Below are positions 35,673 through 48,500 of a stretch of 64,000 bases of DNA, piece after piece (within the stretch, counting starts at the first letter, position 1; the number at the start of each line of letters is the position of its first letter). The notes beneath the pieces are model-generated. The model was given only the letters and a program-made list of their open reading frames with translations, was not told the origin of the DNA and did no database searches. The stretch covers positions 23,702,589-23,766,588 of the forward strand of contig OZ038320.1 of assembly GCA_964035795.1 (NCBI GenBank), written 5' to 3'. The DNA is from Pterobdella sp. o SKG-2022 (lineage: Eukaryota > Annelida > Clitellata > Hirudinida > Piscicolidae). Position numbers and translations under genes: made by a program.

Positions 35673-38600
35673 ATGTGGGGAAAGTTAAAAAATTCCAGAC
35701 AAAATGCCGAAGTAGAAGTGCCCATGATCGGTGGTGCAGAAAATGGTTCTACGTTTACGAGGTACTCAAGGAAAAAAGTTGAAGAAAAACAATTTAAAAT
35801 CAAGCTTGATACAAGAGAAATTGTCTGGACAAGAAGCAATGCTCAGAAAACAGTGGACAGTGGTGAATAATTATATACTTGATGTATATTTAAAAATAAA
35901 AGTTTAAAACTTAAATCTACATGAGAATTGAATTTTTTTAACAATTGAAAATTATAAAAAATTTCAAACCTGTTAAAATTTCTTAAAAGTATACTTTTCA
36001 AACATACCTTCATTTTTTATGACAGTTAACATTAGGGCTATCAAAGAAATTAGAAAAGGAAAGGTTTGTACATGGAAGTTTTTCAATGATATAAGTATAT
36101 TTTCATATCATTAAATCATTTATAGCTTTTGAACATAAAAATAAGAATCACTACACTGCTAAATTGAAAGCTAGCAGGTCTGTACCTAGTGCAAAATATT
36201 TTCTAGAATAAACTTTTTGGATTAATAAAATAAGAAAAACTTGCATATCTTAGAGTCTAATATAGGTTGATCTTAATTTTTTTTGTCATTTTTTGGTACA
36301 TTCTGCTTATCAATTGAAAATTCAAGACATTAGTCTTACTCAGTCTTATTTCCAAGTCAGCTTCAGACATAGTACTAAAAAAGTTTAAAACAATTGCTAC
36401 TTTGAATTTAGAGTATAAGGCTTTCATAATGATCTACACCCACTTGAAAAGATGTTTTGTAAAATTTACATTCAAGCTGAAATTGTTTGTTTAGTTAATG
36501 AAAAAAATCAATTCAAGTGGTTTTCCACGCTTATTAAAAAGTTCAAATAAAAATTTTTTTGCAATTGTACTTTAATTTTTTTTTAATTTATAAATCAGCT
36601 AGTTTTGAGTATAATAACTTTATTATGAGCAATGGTTTAGTGGAAAATTTTCTGTATTTTGATGGGCAATGTTCAAAAAGTAGACTATTTTTATATAATG
36701 GTTTATTTAACCTGAAAACCACTATTTGTTCTATAAATCGTTTATTTTATCAAAACCTTTACAATAGTTTCTTATTTTTATTATTTTGAAATAGCATTGA
36801 AAAACTTTTTAGTGTAATTTAACCATTTTTATTTTAATTTAAAAATGAAGTTTCTCTTTCAATATTTTACTCCACAGGGTGCAAAATTGCTATAAGACCA
36901 TCTATGATTTAATAATTTATTCTATTTTTTTTTCAAATTTCCACTATTTTTCAATAGCTTATAGGCAGTATAGATTTTTGCAACTCATAGTTAGGTTCTT
37001 GAAACACAACTATGTATAGCCTATTCTTTCACCAATAATTCTATGGTCGATAACATGTCCGCCATCGAAATAATTTTTTTCGAGATTGATTCTATTCAAG
37101 CAGCTCTCAACACGTTAAAAAGTAATGTGTTGAACTTAATAAAGTCTGAGGAACCCTCGGTTCCAAAAAAAAGAGGGCCAAAGCCGAAGACTATGATCAC
37201 CTCATCTCCTTCACTTCTCGCCTACTACATTTTCTTTGACTACTTCTTATCCTTCAACTACTTTACTTTCCTTGACCACTACATTTACTTCAACTACCAC
37301 ATCTTCTTCAACCACTACAACTCCTTCGACTGCCTCAACCTCCTCGACCACTACATCTCCTTCAACTAACTCTTCATCCCATGCAATAACTCCATTCTTC
37401 TCAACAACTCCATCTTCTTCATCAAACTCAACTTCAACAACTATGACCACTTCTCCAACTTCATCCACAAGCATGGCATCATTTTCAACTTCTCCATCTC
37501 CTGCTTCTACAACTACATCTCCTTCAACTAACTCTTCATCCCATGCAATAACTCCACTCTTTTCAAAAACTCCATCTTCTTCATCAAGCTCAACTTCAAC
37601 AACTATGACCTCTTCTCCAACTTCATCTACAAGCATGGCATCTCTCCGAACGCAAGCAATTTGTTTAAATAAGCTGCTCTTCTTCTACCCCTGTCTCCCT
37701 TCGTTTTGGTGTTTCTCAAGGTTCTGTTCTTGGGCCCATACTCTTTTCTTTTTATACTTCTCTTATTAGCGAGATCATACAGAAGCACGACGTTTTATAT
37801 CATCAGTTTGCTGATATCTGAATGCATCACTGAGCTCAATCTCTGGTTTTCTAACAATCACCTCATGTTGAATCCTAACAAAAGAGAAGTGATGTTTGTC
37901 GGCAGTCCCATACTCCTTTCCAAATCCAATCTTCCCACTGAAGTTATCTTTGACGGCACTACTCTTTCCGTAACGTCCAAACTGAAGATACTAGGTGTAA
38001 CTCTTGATTCTAGACTCAACTTTTCACACTGTCTCTCAGATCATACAAGCATCCAACTTTCATCTCCATGCGATCAGACAGGCACGCAAGTTCTTACCCT
38101 TTGACACTGCTGTTGCTCTGATCATCTCTAGTTCTTTCAAGGATTGATTACTGTAACTCTCTTCTTTGTCGACTCCCGAACTGTCTCATTGCTAAGTTGC
38201 AATCTCTCCAAAATCGTGCTGCTAAAACCGTTCTTCAAGCCGACTACTATTCTTCATCTCGCACTTGTCTCGATCGCCTTCATTGGCTGCCGGTCGCACT
38301 AAGAGCCCAGTTCAAGTTGCTATGGCTCACCGCTAACACCTTATATTTTAATCAGCCGGCTTATTAATATGACCGTCTTTCCATTAGACAGACTCCTGAG
38401 TCTCTCAGGTCTTCGAACTCTGGTTTATGGCTGCATCAGCCTGTCTCTTCTAACTCTTTTTTATATCGCTCCTTCTCGCATATCGCCTCTCACTTATGGA
38501 ACTCTCTTCCACTTAATCTCCGTCTTTCACATTCTCTTAAAGTTTTTCGCAAGCGTTTAAAGACGCATCTTTATAACCAAATTTCTCTCTCATAGCCCTT

Positions 38601-39582
38601 CTGATTAGAGCAGCAAACCTAGCTTGCAAACTGTGCGCCCTACAAATAATAAATAATAATAATACAGCTAAGTTAATCAAAGACACAAGGAAGTTTGACC
38701 ATCTTAGTCCCCTTTTGAAAATTTACGTTAGGTTGGGTTACAATACAATTTAAATTTAAATATTCAGATGTTAGCTATCAATCAAACCAAAATATCTGTC
38801 AGAAAACTTAAATAACAGGGAAGTAAAGGCTTAGACCATCTGATTCAAGTACCATATATTTTTATAGGCTGAAGATTTCAGTATTGAGAATCGTTTGTTT
38901 GATGTTGAAGGTCCATTATTTGAAAAGAATAATTTGCCAGAAAGCTTAAGCACCTCAAAAACTTGTGTTATGTTTGTTTCAAACAATGAAAGTTTATCCA
39001 ACAATTTTTTAATGAAAGATTCTGAAATTCTAAAAACTTTGTCATAAATCTTTTACTAAAATTTCAAATGAGCCAGTTTTTGAAAAAATGTGAAAGGTCA
39101 TATATTAATTTTTTTTTGCAACCGTTACTTAAATTCACATAATTAATTTTGTTTTTACTGTTATCATTTAAAACCCATATTCTTTTACTAACGTTTATAA
39201 ATGTGTAAGAATATAATATAAATTGGATAAGTAGCGCTAATGAAGCATGATTCACAGGTTTCGAGGGATTTTGAGCGATGGCTAGAGGAGGTGAGTCGCT
39301 TGGATATAAAGAACTGTTTCACCATCTTGTATGGTAACAAGTTTGTCCTCAAGTCTCTTTCCTTGTGCTGTAAGTGCTCCAAACTTTTTTGAACTAACAA
39401 GGGTATACTGCTATTTTTACAAATATTACTAATAATACAGAAAGTTTTTTTTCATTAAAATTTCAAATACTATAATGAAAATAATCAGCAAAGACTCAAT
39501 TAGAAGCGGAGAAGTGGGTGAATGGGCTGAATCACTTGTATCAGCAGTCTTGTGATGTTTCCACTCCATTCCTCGTTAACGT
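35673..39582 (+). other. PLCG exons 1-4: N-terminal PH domain
   Basis: Exons 35673-35862, 36026-36063, 39258-39369, 39489-39582. Key residues: [20 protein letters not shown] (exon 1), [12 protein letters not shown] (exon 2), [10 protein letters not shown] and [18 protein letters not shown] (exon 3), [15 protein letters not shown] (exon 4). The order matches the PLC-gamma PH domain (TFQVKLETRQITWSR ... IREIKEIRPGK). Exon 2 is a 38-base microexon. Confidence 0.92.
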
Positions 39583-42500
39583 GTAATGCAGATGATATTT
39601 TATCATTGCTATTTAAGTTAATTGTAACTTATTATTTTTAGTTGCAAATAGCAAACAAAATTTTTCATGAAAAGATATGCCTCATGACATGATTGCGTTG
39701 TTCCCATTTTTAAGAACTATGAAAGTTTTTGAAGGAATGAGCGTTTAGAGAATGGTGTGAAAGGGATTATTGGAGAGAAAGCTAATAAGTATTATAAAAG
39801 TAGATAAAATCCAGTTTTATCAAATCTCTCAGAAGCACAGTTGAAGCTTTTTCTAGAAGAATGTAGGAAAACTACATTGAAAATGATAGGAAGCTTTTTG
39901 TTTGCGCTCTGAACTAGGATAATCTCTTTGATCGGGTGTCCAAAAAGGTGGTGAATATACGCTGAAAAAGAATATTTTTCCGGGGAAGCTGGTTTAGGTA
40001 GGGATGTCTAAATACATGTCTCTATTTATTGATCACGATGTTGGCTTTTTCTAAAACTATATTTCGAAAAAAAATTATTTTTCATTGTTTTTGGTCTGTC
40101 ACGCTATTGTTTGGTTGGCTAAATAGAAATTCATTCCTATTTGAGATGAGGCTTGTGGATTTGGGTTGGAAAAAAGTTATAGTTAAGCGGCTCTCTAGTG
40201 TATTATAGTTCAAATGAACTTTTCTAGTTTATTAGTTTGATATATTAATAATTTGTTTTAGGCATTCGATCAAAAGATTAAATTTTCTGTAAATGGTGGA
40301 AAAAGGAGTTGCTTCTTGTTCGTGTTTTTATTTTTTCTTCATAACAATATGATAATAAAAATAATAGAAAAATACTAAAATTGCTCGTGAGTGATAAAAT
40401 TTTTATTATCAACTTAAGTTACTTGCTTGTGAATTCTCAAATATTACGAAGATTTACAATGGAACTTGTTTTTTTTGGTATAGTGTTTTATTCCATTATA
40501 AAACTCGTTGTTTACCCAGCCAAAGTGCTTTTGAGTCATTCATTTATGAAAGATTTAATGACACTTTATAGGAAATTAGAGATTAATAATGTAAAAGGGA
40601 TGGAATATTCATCAAATTTACTCTTACTCTTTCTACTATCCCTTCCATTGTTTCATAATCTTATAACCATATGAAATTAATGAATGAAAGTCAATTTGTA
40701 AAGCGCCAAGACAAGAAACAGAGGCACCCCCGTTCGACACATTACGAGATTAAAATAATGGTGATGACTAGAATGGACATAGACGTTGGAATTAAACTAA
40801 AAGATAAGATTATAATTGCATAAACAAGATTTGGTAGACTTGTTAAGTGAGTATTGAAAGTTAATAAATTGAAACGATTTAATTATTGTCAAAATTAGAA
40901 GGCAGTCATAAATAGATGAGTTTTCAAAAGTTTTTCAAAAATAGTGAGATTATTGCTGTGTCTTAGATGTTGTTTTGTACTGGGTTGTGTTGGTCGGTGA
41001 CAAAGTTATTGCAACAACTGACGATCCGAAAACTTCAGGTTTTTCCCACATATGGTGTATGCTACGGTGCTGTGTATGTAGTATTGAACTGAATAGCATT
41101 TGTGGTGTTATGAAATCTGTCACATGGGACTAAAACTACAAGTTTTATTTGTTTTTTTTCTATGAGCATTTTATATATAGTTATTTAGGCATTTTTACGT
41201 CTGAATTTTAATAACTGAGAATTTTCTTCTATATTATGCTCTCATTTGAATTCTTCACGTTTTTCGATCTTAAACTAATATGAAAAGTTTTTTTAAATTT
41301 GATTCAATAACCAAAGTATTTTTAAGTTCAATTAAATTCATGATAGGATAACGTAAAAATGCATTTGTATAATTTCAGTTGGCTCAAAAAAGAATTCAGC
41401 AAGCTGGAAAAAAATGAAACGTGAGTTAGATCCGTTTAATACCCACCATTCTTTTCAATTGTTCATCACGTTTGTGGCGCACCATATCAGCAAAATGCAA
41501 TGCCATAATTAAAGTTGTGATGTTTGTACGTTTTTTAGGATTTTTGTTTTTCATCGTTTTTGGCTAGAAACTGCTTGAATCGGCGTTAGTATGATCATTA
41601 TGTGTGGGTTTTCTAGTATGTTGTGTTCTTATTGTAATGTATTTTAATCTATAGACGTTGTCTAAAATTTTTCATTCAAAGTACGCAGCTTTATGTAAGA
41701 CAAACTAATGATTAACTAGTTAAAATCAAGAAAATTGTTGTACATTGCAAAATAAATATAAAATAGCGTTTATTTTTTTTTACTACTGATTCTGGCTTTA
41801 AAATCACTATAGTCCTATTTACATAAGTATTATAAAACATTTTTAAATAATTATTTTTTATTTACAACTGGCACTCACAAGAATTTTTGTATTTAAAATT
41901 ACAAAGGTTATTATTATCAAACAGAGTGAGTATGCGGGATCTCAAAGCATGGCTGTTGTCCATCAACCACAAACTGTCGAACACCAAAATCAAAGACATC
42001 TATCAGGTTCGTTGCTGCTCTCATCGGGACCTTATTGCAGTTTATAGCTGTTTTAGATGTATGCTTCATTTTATTCATGATTGAAAGTTTAGATTGATAA
42101 TATTAACATTATTAAAGCTTATTTAAGTCGACTGTATGATTCTCTTTCCGAGGTAGTTTCTAATATGTATTAATTAAAGTACACCTAACGTACTAAAATA
42201 ACAATAAGGATAGGACTAAACTGTTATTACCACAGGAGTTAGATGAAGATCTCAAGGACTTAACATTGGATGGGTTTAAAGCGTTCTATCACAAGATAAT
42301 GCTTTTGGTGAGCTACTATCAATGTACTACTGATTAAAATGAGCTTGATCGTTTGATATGAATGAAAAACGTTAACATTGCTTTTGGTGAGCTCTTATCG
42401 ATACTGATATATGAAATCAATATAAACAGTAGTGTATTTTTTAACATTATATATTCATTCTTTAATGTTGATTTTATTTTAAAAGAAATCTTTAACTTTT

Positions 42501-45500
42501 TTTTACGTTTTTTTAACAGTGTTTTCACGTAAAAGTTATTTTAATTTTTAAACTACTCAGGTTTTAAAACAGTTCTGATCAAACAATTGTCTTAACTAAA
42601 TAACACGAAGCTTTTCGTAATTCAAGAATAAATCATTCCAGAACGTTCCTGATGCCATTCAAAACTACATCAAAAACAGGTTAAAATCATTGAAGTTTTG
42701 TGAATATGAGTAACACTTCATATTTAACCATTTTCTGAGAACATTGAAATACAATAGTAAAACAATAACAATATACATTAACATATAATTATTACTAAAT
42801 ATATAATAAATATATCTCAGTTTTGTTATAGGAATGTTTGTTTTAAGGTCATAAGATTTTTAAATAAATTTTTATTAAAAACAAATCAAAGTGGTTTTTG
42901 AATTTATAATTTTTTATTAGCATCAAAATTTGATTGTTTAAATTCAATCAGTTATAATCATCATAAATTGATTACCATTTATTTATGTAGAAGGATCGAA
43001 TTGACCATAAAACTAATTGATCGATTGATTTAAAATTTTTTAGACCTGCCATCAGCCCTGAAAGCTTCCAAGAATTTTTGCTTAGAGAACAAAAGGTTAC
43101 TTTTCAAACTTTAATTATCAGTTTTAGTATTCTAATACTTGAATAATTTCTTAGAAAAATATACACTTTATTCGAAAAAATACATTCTAAGTGTGCCTAA
43201 AACGAAATCTGCTTCGTTATTCTTTCGTCACCTAAATCATCGTCATCATTATATCACTAGTTTCACCCTCATAATCGTTATCACCATTTAATTTAGTAAT
43301 AAAATTTCTTCATATGTTAGGAACAAAAGGATCTTGACCAAGTGAAAAGGATGATGGCCGACTTTTACGACGACCCTTTTAAACCACCCAAACAATCATT
43401 CACTCACTCCGAGGTCTGTTTTAGCCTATCATCATCCTTTTCTTTTCATGATTTTTAATAATAACAATAATAATGAGGATAATAATAGACATTTCAATGT
43501 TTATCTAAATATTAACAATGATAATAAAAATCAGTTATTTTTTCTAACAACCGCAAAATAAAAACATCAACTCGAACACCCCATAAGTTTTGCGAGTACA
43601 TCTTCTCACGTGAAAACAGCATAATGCCCACAAGCAACCAAGTGACACAAAACATGGACCTACCTCTCAACAACTATTGGATCGCCAGCTCCCATAACAC
43701 GTCTGTTGATATTTTCATTAATGGCCGCCCGTATAGCTCAGTGGTTGAGCATTAGACTAATTATCTAAAGTTACCGGGTTCGATCCCGTGTGGGCCGAAA
43801 TTTAGCACCTATTCTACATTGTTTTCGCTACATTAAATTTTTAGCAAGCCCTTTGATCTATAAGTAAAAGCGCTTTGATCTATAAGGAAAAGCGCTTTGA
43901 TCTATAAAGAGAAGAGCTTTATAAATACCGCATTACATACACATAAATGAATTTTTGATAAATTCAATAAATTTTTGACGTCTTCAAATTCTATATGTTT
44001 GTTTATATGGTATATTTTTCAGACATCATGTGTTTTTTATTAAATTTTGTATTATTTAAAACAAGAGGAGTTTTTGAATGTGCTTAGAAAATGAAAAAAA
44101 AAATTAATAAATATATCTGTATTTAGGTGGGTACTATTGAAATATATATCATTTGAAGTACACAAAGAAACAATTCGAAAATAAATTTTAAATGAATTCA
44201 TTAAAAAGCAAAGATTGAGTTTTTGATTGGAAATCTCCTTTAGAATCTTTTCATATAAGATTCTTCAAAATCCTTCACTAAATATTTACCCAGTTCTTAT
44301 CCCTTTTGACATAATCCTTTCTTACAACAATGCCGTTCATAGTATACTAATTTAAATTGAGATTTTAAATTTTTTCGAAAAATTTGCTTTAATTATTGAA
44401 AAAATTTATCAGAAGCTTTTAATTGATTTATATTTCATTAAAAAAACTCGAAGTTTGGCATTTTCTCAGACGATCAAACAGACATACAAATTTTCAGTCA
44501 TTTTATTTCACCTTAAAACATCAACTTGAGTATCTATCATCATTATTATCTTCATTTTCATGGAAGTATTCATAAGTATTCATGAACCTTTCAACGCACA
44601 AACTCTCGCACAGGTATTTGACTGGAGACCAGATCAAGAGTGAGTCATCGACTGACGCCTATGCCAGAGTTTTAAGGATGGGATGCCGTTGTATCGAATG
44701 TCAGTTGTGCTTATTTGTATTTGATTTATTTCATGGTTTTTCAGTCACGCTATTGGTTGTAAAAGATGAATAAAATTGATTTTGATTGGTTTTGAACTTT
44801 TGAAAATGTTTTTAGGTTTATTTTCATTAAGATTTCAAAAAATTTAATAGATTTAAAACTGTTTTGGTTTTTAAAATGTTAAACCCGCGGCCTAAGTTTC
44901 TCATAGCAGACGCCATTATAAATATGAACGTTGTTACCTTTTGTTGTAAAGTATCGCGTTCAATTACATATTATTTCATTATAATGTATCAAATCTGATT
45001 GTTTTCATTGCGATTAATTTTTTAAATCTATTCCATCGCATGCATGGTGTCCCATATACTCAGGCATAGTGCTGCACTGAACATATATGACCCGCAGTGG
45101 ATTGTTGGGACGGACCTGACCACTATCCCATCATTTTCCATGGACACACCCTCACCACCAAGATCAGATTCCTCGATGTTTTGAAAACCATCAAAGAAAA
45201 CGCCTGGGTTGCATCAGAGTTAGTTATTTCTTTCAATTTTTAATTGAAAAAAGCCGATTTGATAGATTTCCATCTAAAATAAAAATGATGACGATGATGC
45301 CCGACATTTGAAAAAAAATTTTTGATAAGAAAAGTATAAATTTAAATTATGAATTAACACCAAATCTTAGTAATGATAAATAATTTATAATAATTATCAC
45401 TCCACAGTTATCCTCTAATCTTGTCGATAGAAAACCATTGCTCAATAGACCAGCAAAGGAACATGTCTTCAGGCTTCAAAGACGTTTTCAAAGACGAACT

Positions 45501-48500
45501 ACTAACAGAGCCATTGTCTCCGTCCAACTCATCACTGCTTCCCTCGCCCAACCAACTCAAAAGGAAGATCATTATTAAGGTTGTTTAGAAGTTTGTTGGT
45601 TTTTTGAGTAGTATAAGACGAAATAATCACAATTAAATAAAAAAAAGAGGCGTTAATTTAGTCAGTTTTTAAATTTAAATGATTTGGAATTGAAGCAATT
45701 TTAAATCATTTTTGAAATAAAAATAATTTTCAATTGAAAAATATCACCATGAAGCAATTGCATCAGCCTCCCTTTAAACATTTCTAAATTCTCATAACTA
45801 TGGTACTAGATGTTGGGCGCAAATTTATTGTGTTTTCATGTCATTTATCACTGTGTCTAAAACCATTTCATTTAAAAAAATAATAAACTCTAATTAAAAA
45901 ATCATGAATCTTAAACAATTATAAATGCACTCAACAGCACAAGAAGTTGCCAGAAGGGGACACATCAGGACTTGTGAAGAATGATGACGAATGTACCTGC
46001 CTTATTTATCTTTATGTTGCATTTACTGTTTATGAACATATTTTTATTTGTCAACACTGTGGTTTTCCAGTATTGAATGAGTTGAATCTTTGAATTACTA
46101 CAACATTGACAAACCTCAAAATCACTATAGTTCACTGTATACATTCATATTTGTATATTACCTCTATGGCTTCAACTTTTGGAGTTTGTGCTAAAACGTT
46201 TTTTTACGGTGTCGCATCTTATTTTACCTACATCATCAAAATCCTTCGTATACAATATATATATCGCTTTTACCATGCATATATCTCTATACAGCGATTT
46301 CAGAGTCAGAAGTGATACCTTCAGTGAAGAGTGGCATCTTGTACATGGAGGACACTATCGATAAGGTGCCCAGCAGTTTTTGCCAGTTTTTTGACAAATT
46401 TTGAGGTTTAAAAAACTTGATGTTATTTTTGAACATACATATGTGTGTCATGCTATAAATATATTTGGCAATTATTAGTATAAATAAGTGAATAGTGTAG
46501 GTTTTTAACGACTTTAATTTTTTCACAGAAATCACTGAAATTTGTATCGCCATAACGATTATCATTATTATACTTATCAGTCATTATAATTACGAGCATC
46601 ACCACTCCTCTACCTACCACATCAGAAATGGAACCCACACTACTTTATGTTGTCGCACACGAAGCTCTTCTACACTGAGCAAGCTCTGATCGACCCTGAA
46701 GGGGAAGAAACTGCCGATGAAATCAGCAGCCCTTCTACCGCCTTTAGTGCCACCTCTCCTACCACCGGACCCAATCTCCTCGTTTGCATAGCTTATAACT
46801 GTTTCAGTTCATCGTTACGTCATTCTTTTATTTCTGTTTTTGTACGGTATATAGTAAAAAAAAGGATGATTTCTTCGATATTTATGTTTTAATGAAACGT
46901 TAACAAAAGTAACAACATAAAAACTTTGATTAAGTGATATTTAATTAAACAACTTCCGAGATCAACTAGGAATCGTTTTAAAACGCAGACGAACACTGAA
47001 GAGATGCACTTTTCAGAGGAGTGGTTCCATGGCAAGTTGCCTGGAGGGAGGCAACAAGCTGAGAAGTAAGATTATGTCTGATAGTACTATAAGGTGCAAT
47101 AGAATGTGATACGGTACAATAAATTTAGCAATAAAACCAAATACGTAAATTACAATATAATAAATAGAATACGATACATTAAGTTTTAAAACATTATAAT
47201 TTAAAATAGTAAATAACATTCAAATATAATATAACAACTTAGAGTAAAAGTAACTATATCGATACATTAAAACACAACCCGGTACGATACAAAAAAACAA
47301 AAACAACAAAACAGAATATTATACCACTTCATAGGTCCAGGCTCAACAACCAAACTACCTACTCTAACACAACGATGACCAAACCACAGGTTGCTGAAGC
47401 AGTACTCCTACCTGGGAGACGGCACCTTTCTTGTCAGAGAAAGTGAGACCTTCATCGGGGACTACAGCCTTTCTCTATGGTTTTTTATGCTCTGTGTTGT
47501 ATCATCATCATCATCATCATCGTTGTGTTCATCATCATCGTCGTCTTAGATCGTTGACATCGTCTTATATTTATTGTCATCTTTATAATAACCGTTTTTT
47601 GTCTGTTTCTAATTTTTGAGGTTATGATTAAGTTTAATCACTCTCAAAGTCTTAGTATAGATTATGGAAATTGGATTATTTGTTTAGTAAATTACTTTTG
47701 ACCGTATATAAATAAAACAACCAGAAAATCATTTAAAAACAGTACCTATAAAATTAAATATTTATTTATATATTTGTTTATACGATGATGCATACATAAG
47801 GCATGTAATTATAAATGTGCATATGTTACAAAAGCTGAATATTATTAAAAATTGTGCATGTAATTATGAATTGTGCATATAATTATAATTTGTGCATTAA
47901 ATAATAAGTTGTGCATATAATTATAAATTGTGTATATAACTACGAATTGTGCATATAATTATGAATATATAATACAATTACTTCAGGCGAACAGACTCGC
48001 ACAACCACTGCCGAATCAGATCTCGCCATGAAAAAGGACGAATTAAGTTATTAACTTTTTGCAATTGTTTTGACTAAAATCCGAGTTGAACATTACATGT
48101 TTTTTATAATTAGTTCGATCTAATTGAAGTAAATCATGGAGAATGTTATTTGGCATGTTTTCAACTATGCATGGTGCTGCAACATACTTAAGGATTGATC
48201 AATTTATTTATTCATTTATTTCTTCATTTACTTATTTATTTTTCTATAAGTTTATTAATTTTTTCCTCTTTTATTCCATCAATTCACCCAGGTATTTCTT
48301 AGTGGATCAGAATGTTTTTGACAGTCTGTACAACCTCATCTGCTACTACAAACAACACCCCCTCAAAAGCTCCACCTTCCAACAGGTTCCCATGCACTTT
48401 AATCATAACTTTAATGTTTGGCATTTGTTCAAAGTTAACGGGGTAATAGTTAGTTACTTATTTGTAGTACGAGGTTTTTTAAAGATTTTTTGCCATTAGA

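Noticed and set aside
37236..37769. Secreted Ser/Thr-rich mucin-like gene
   Set aside because: The Ser/Thr-rich frame lies between LINE ORF1-like and RT sequence, is frameshifted against both, and ends in a retrotransposon tail.
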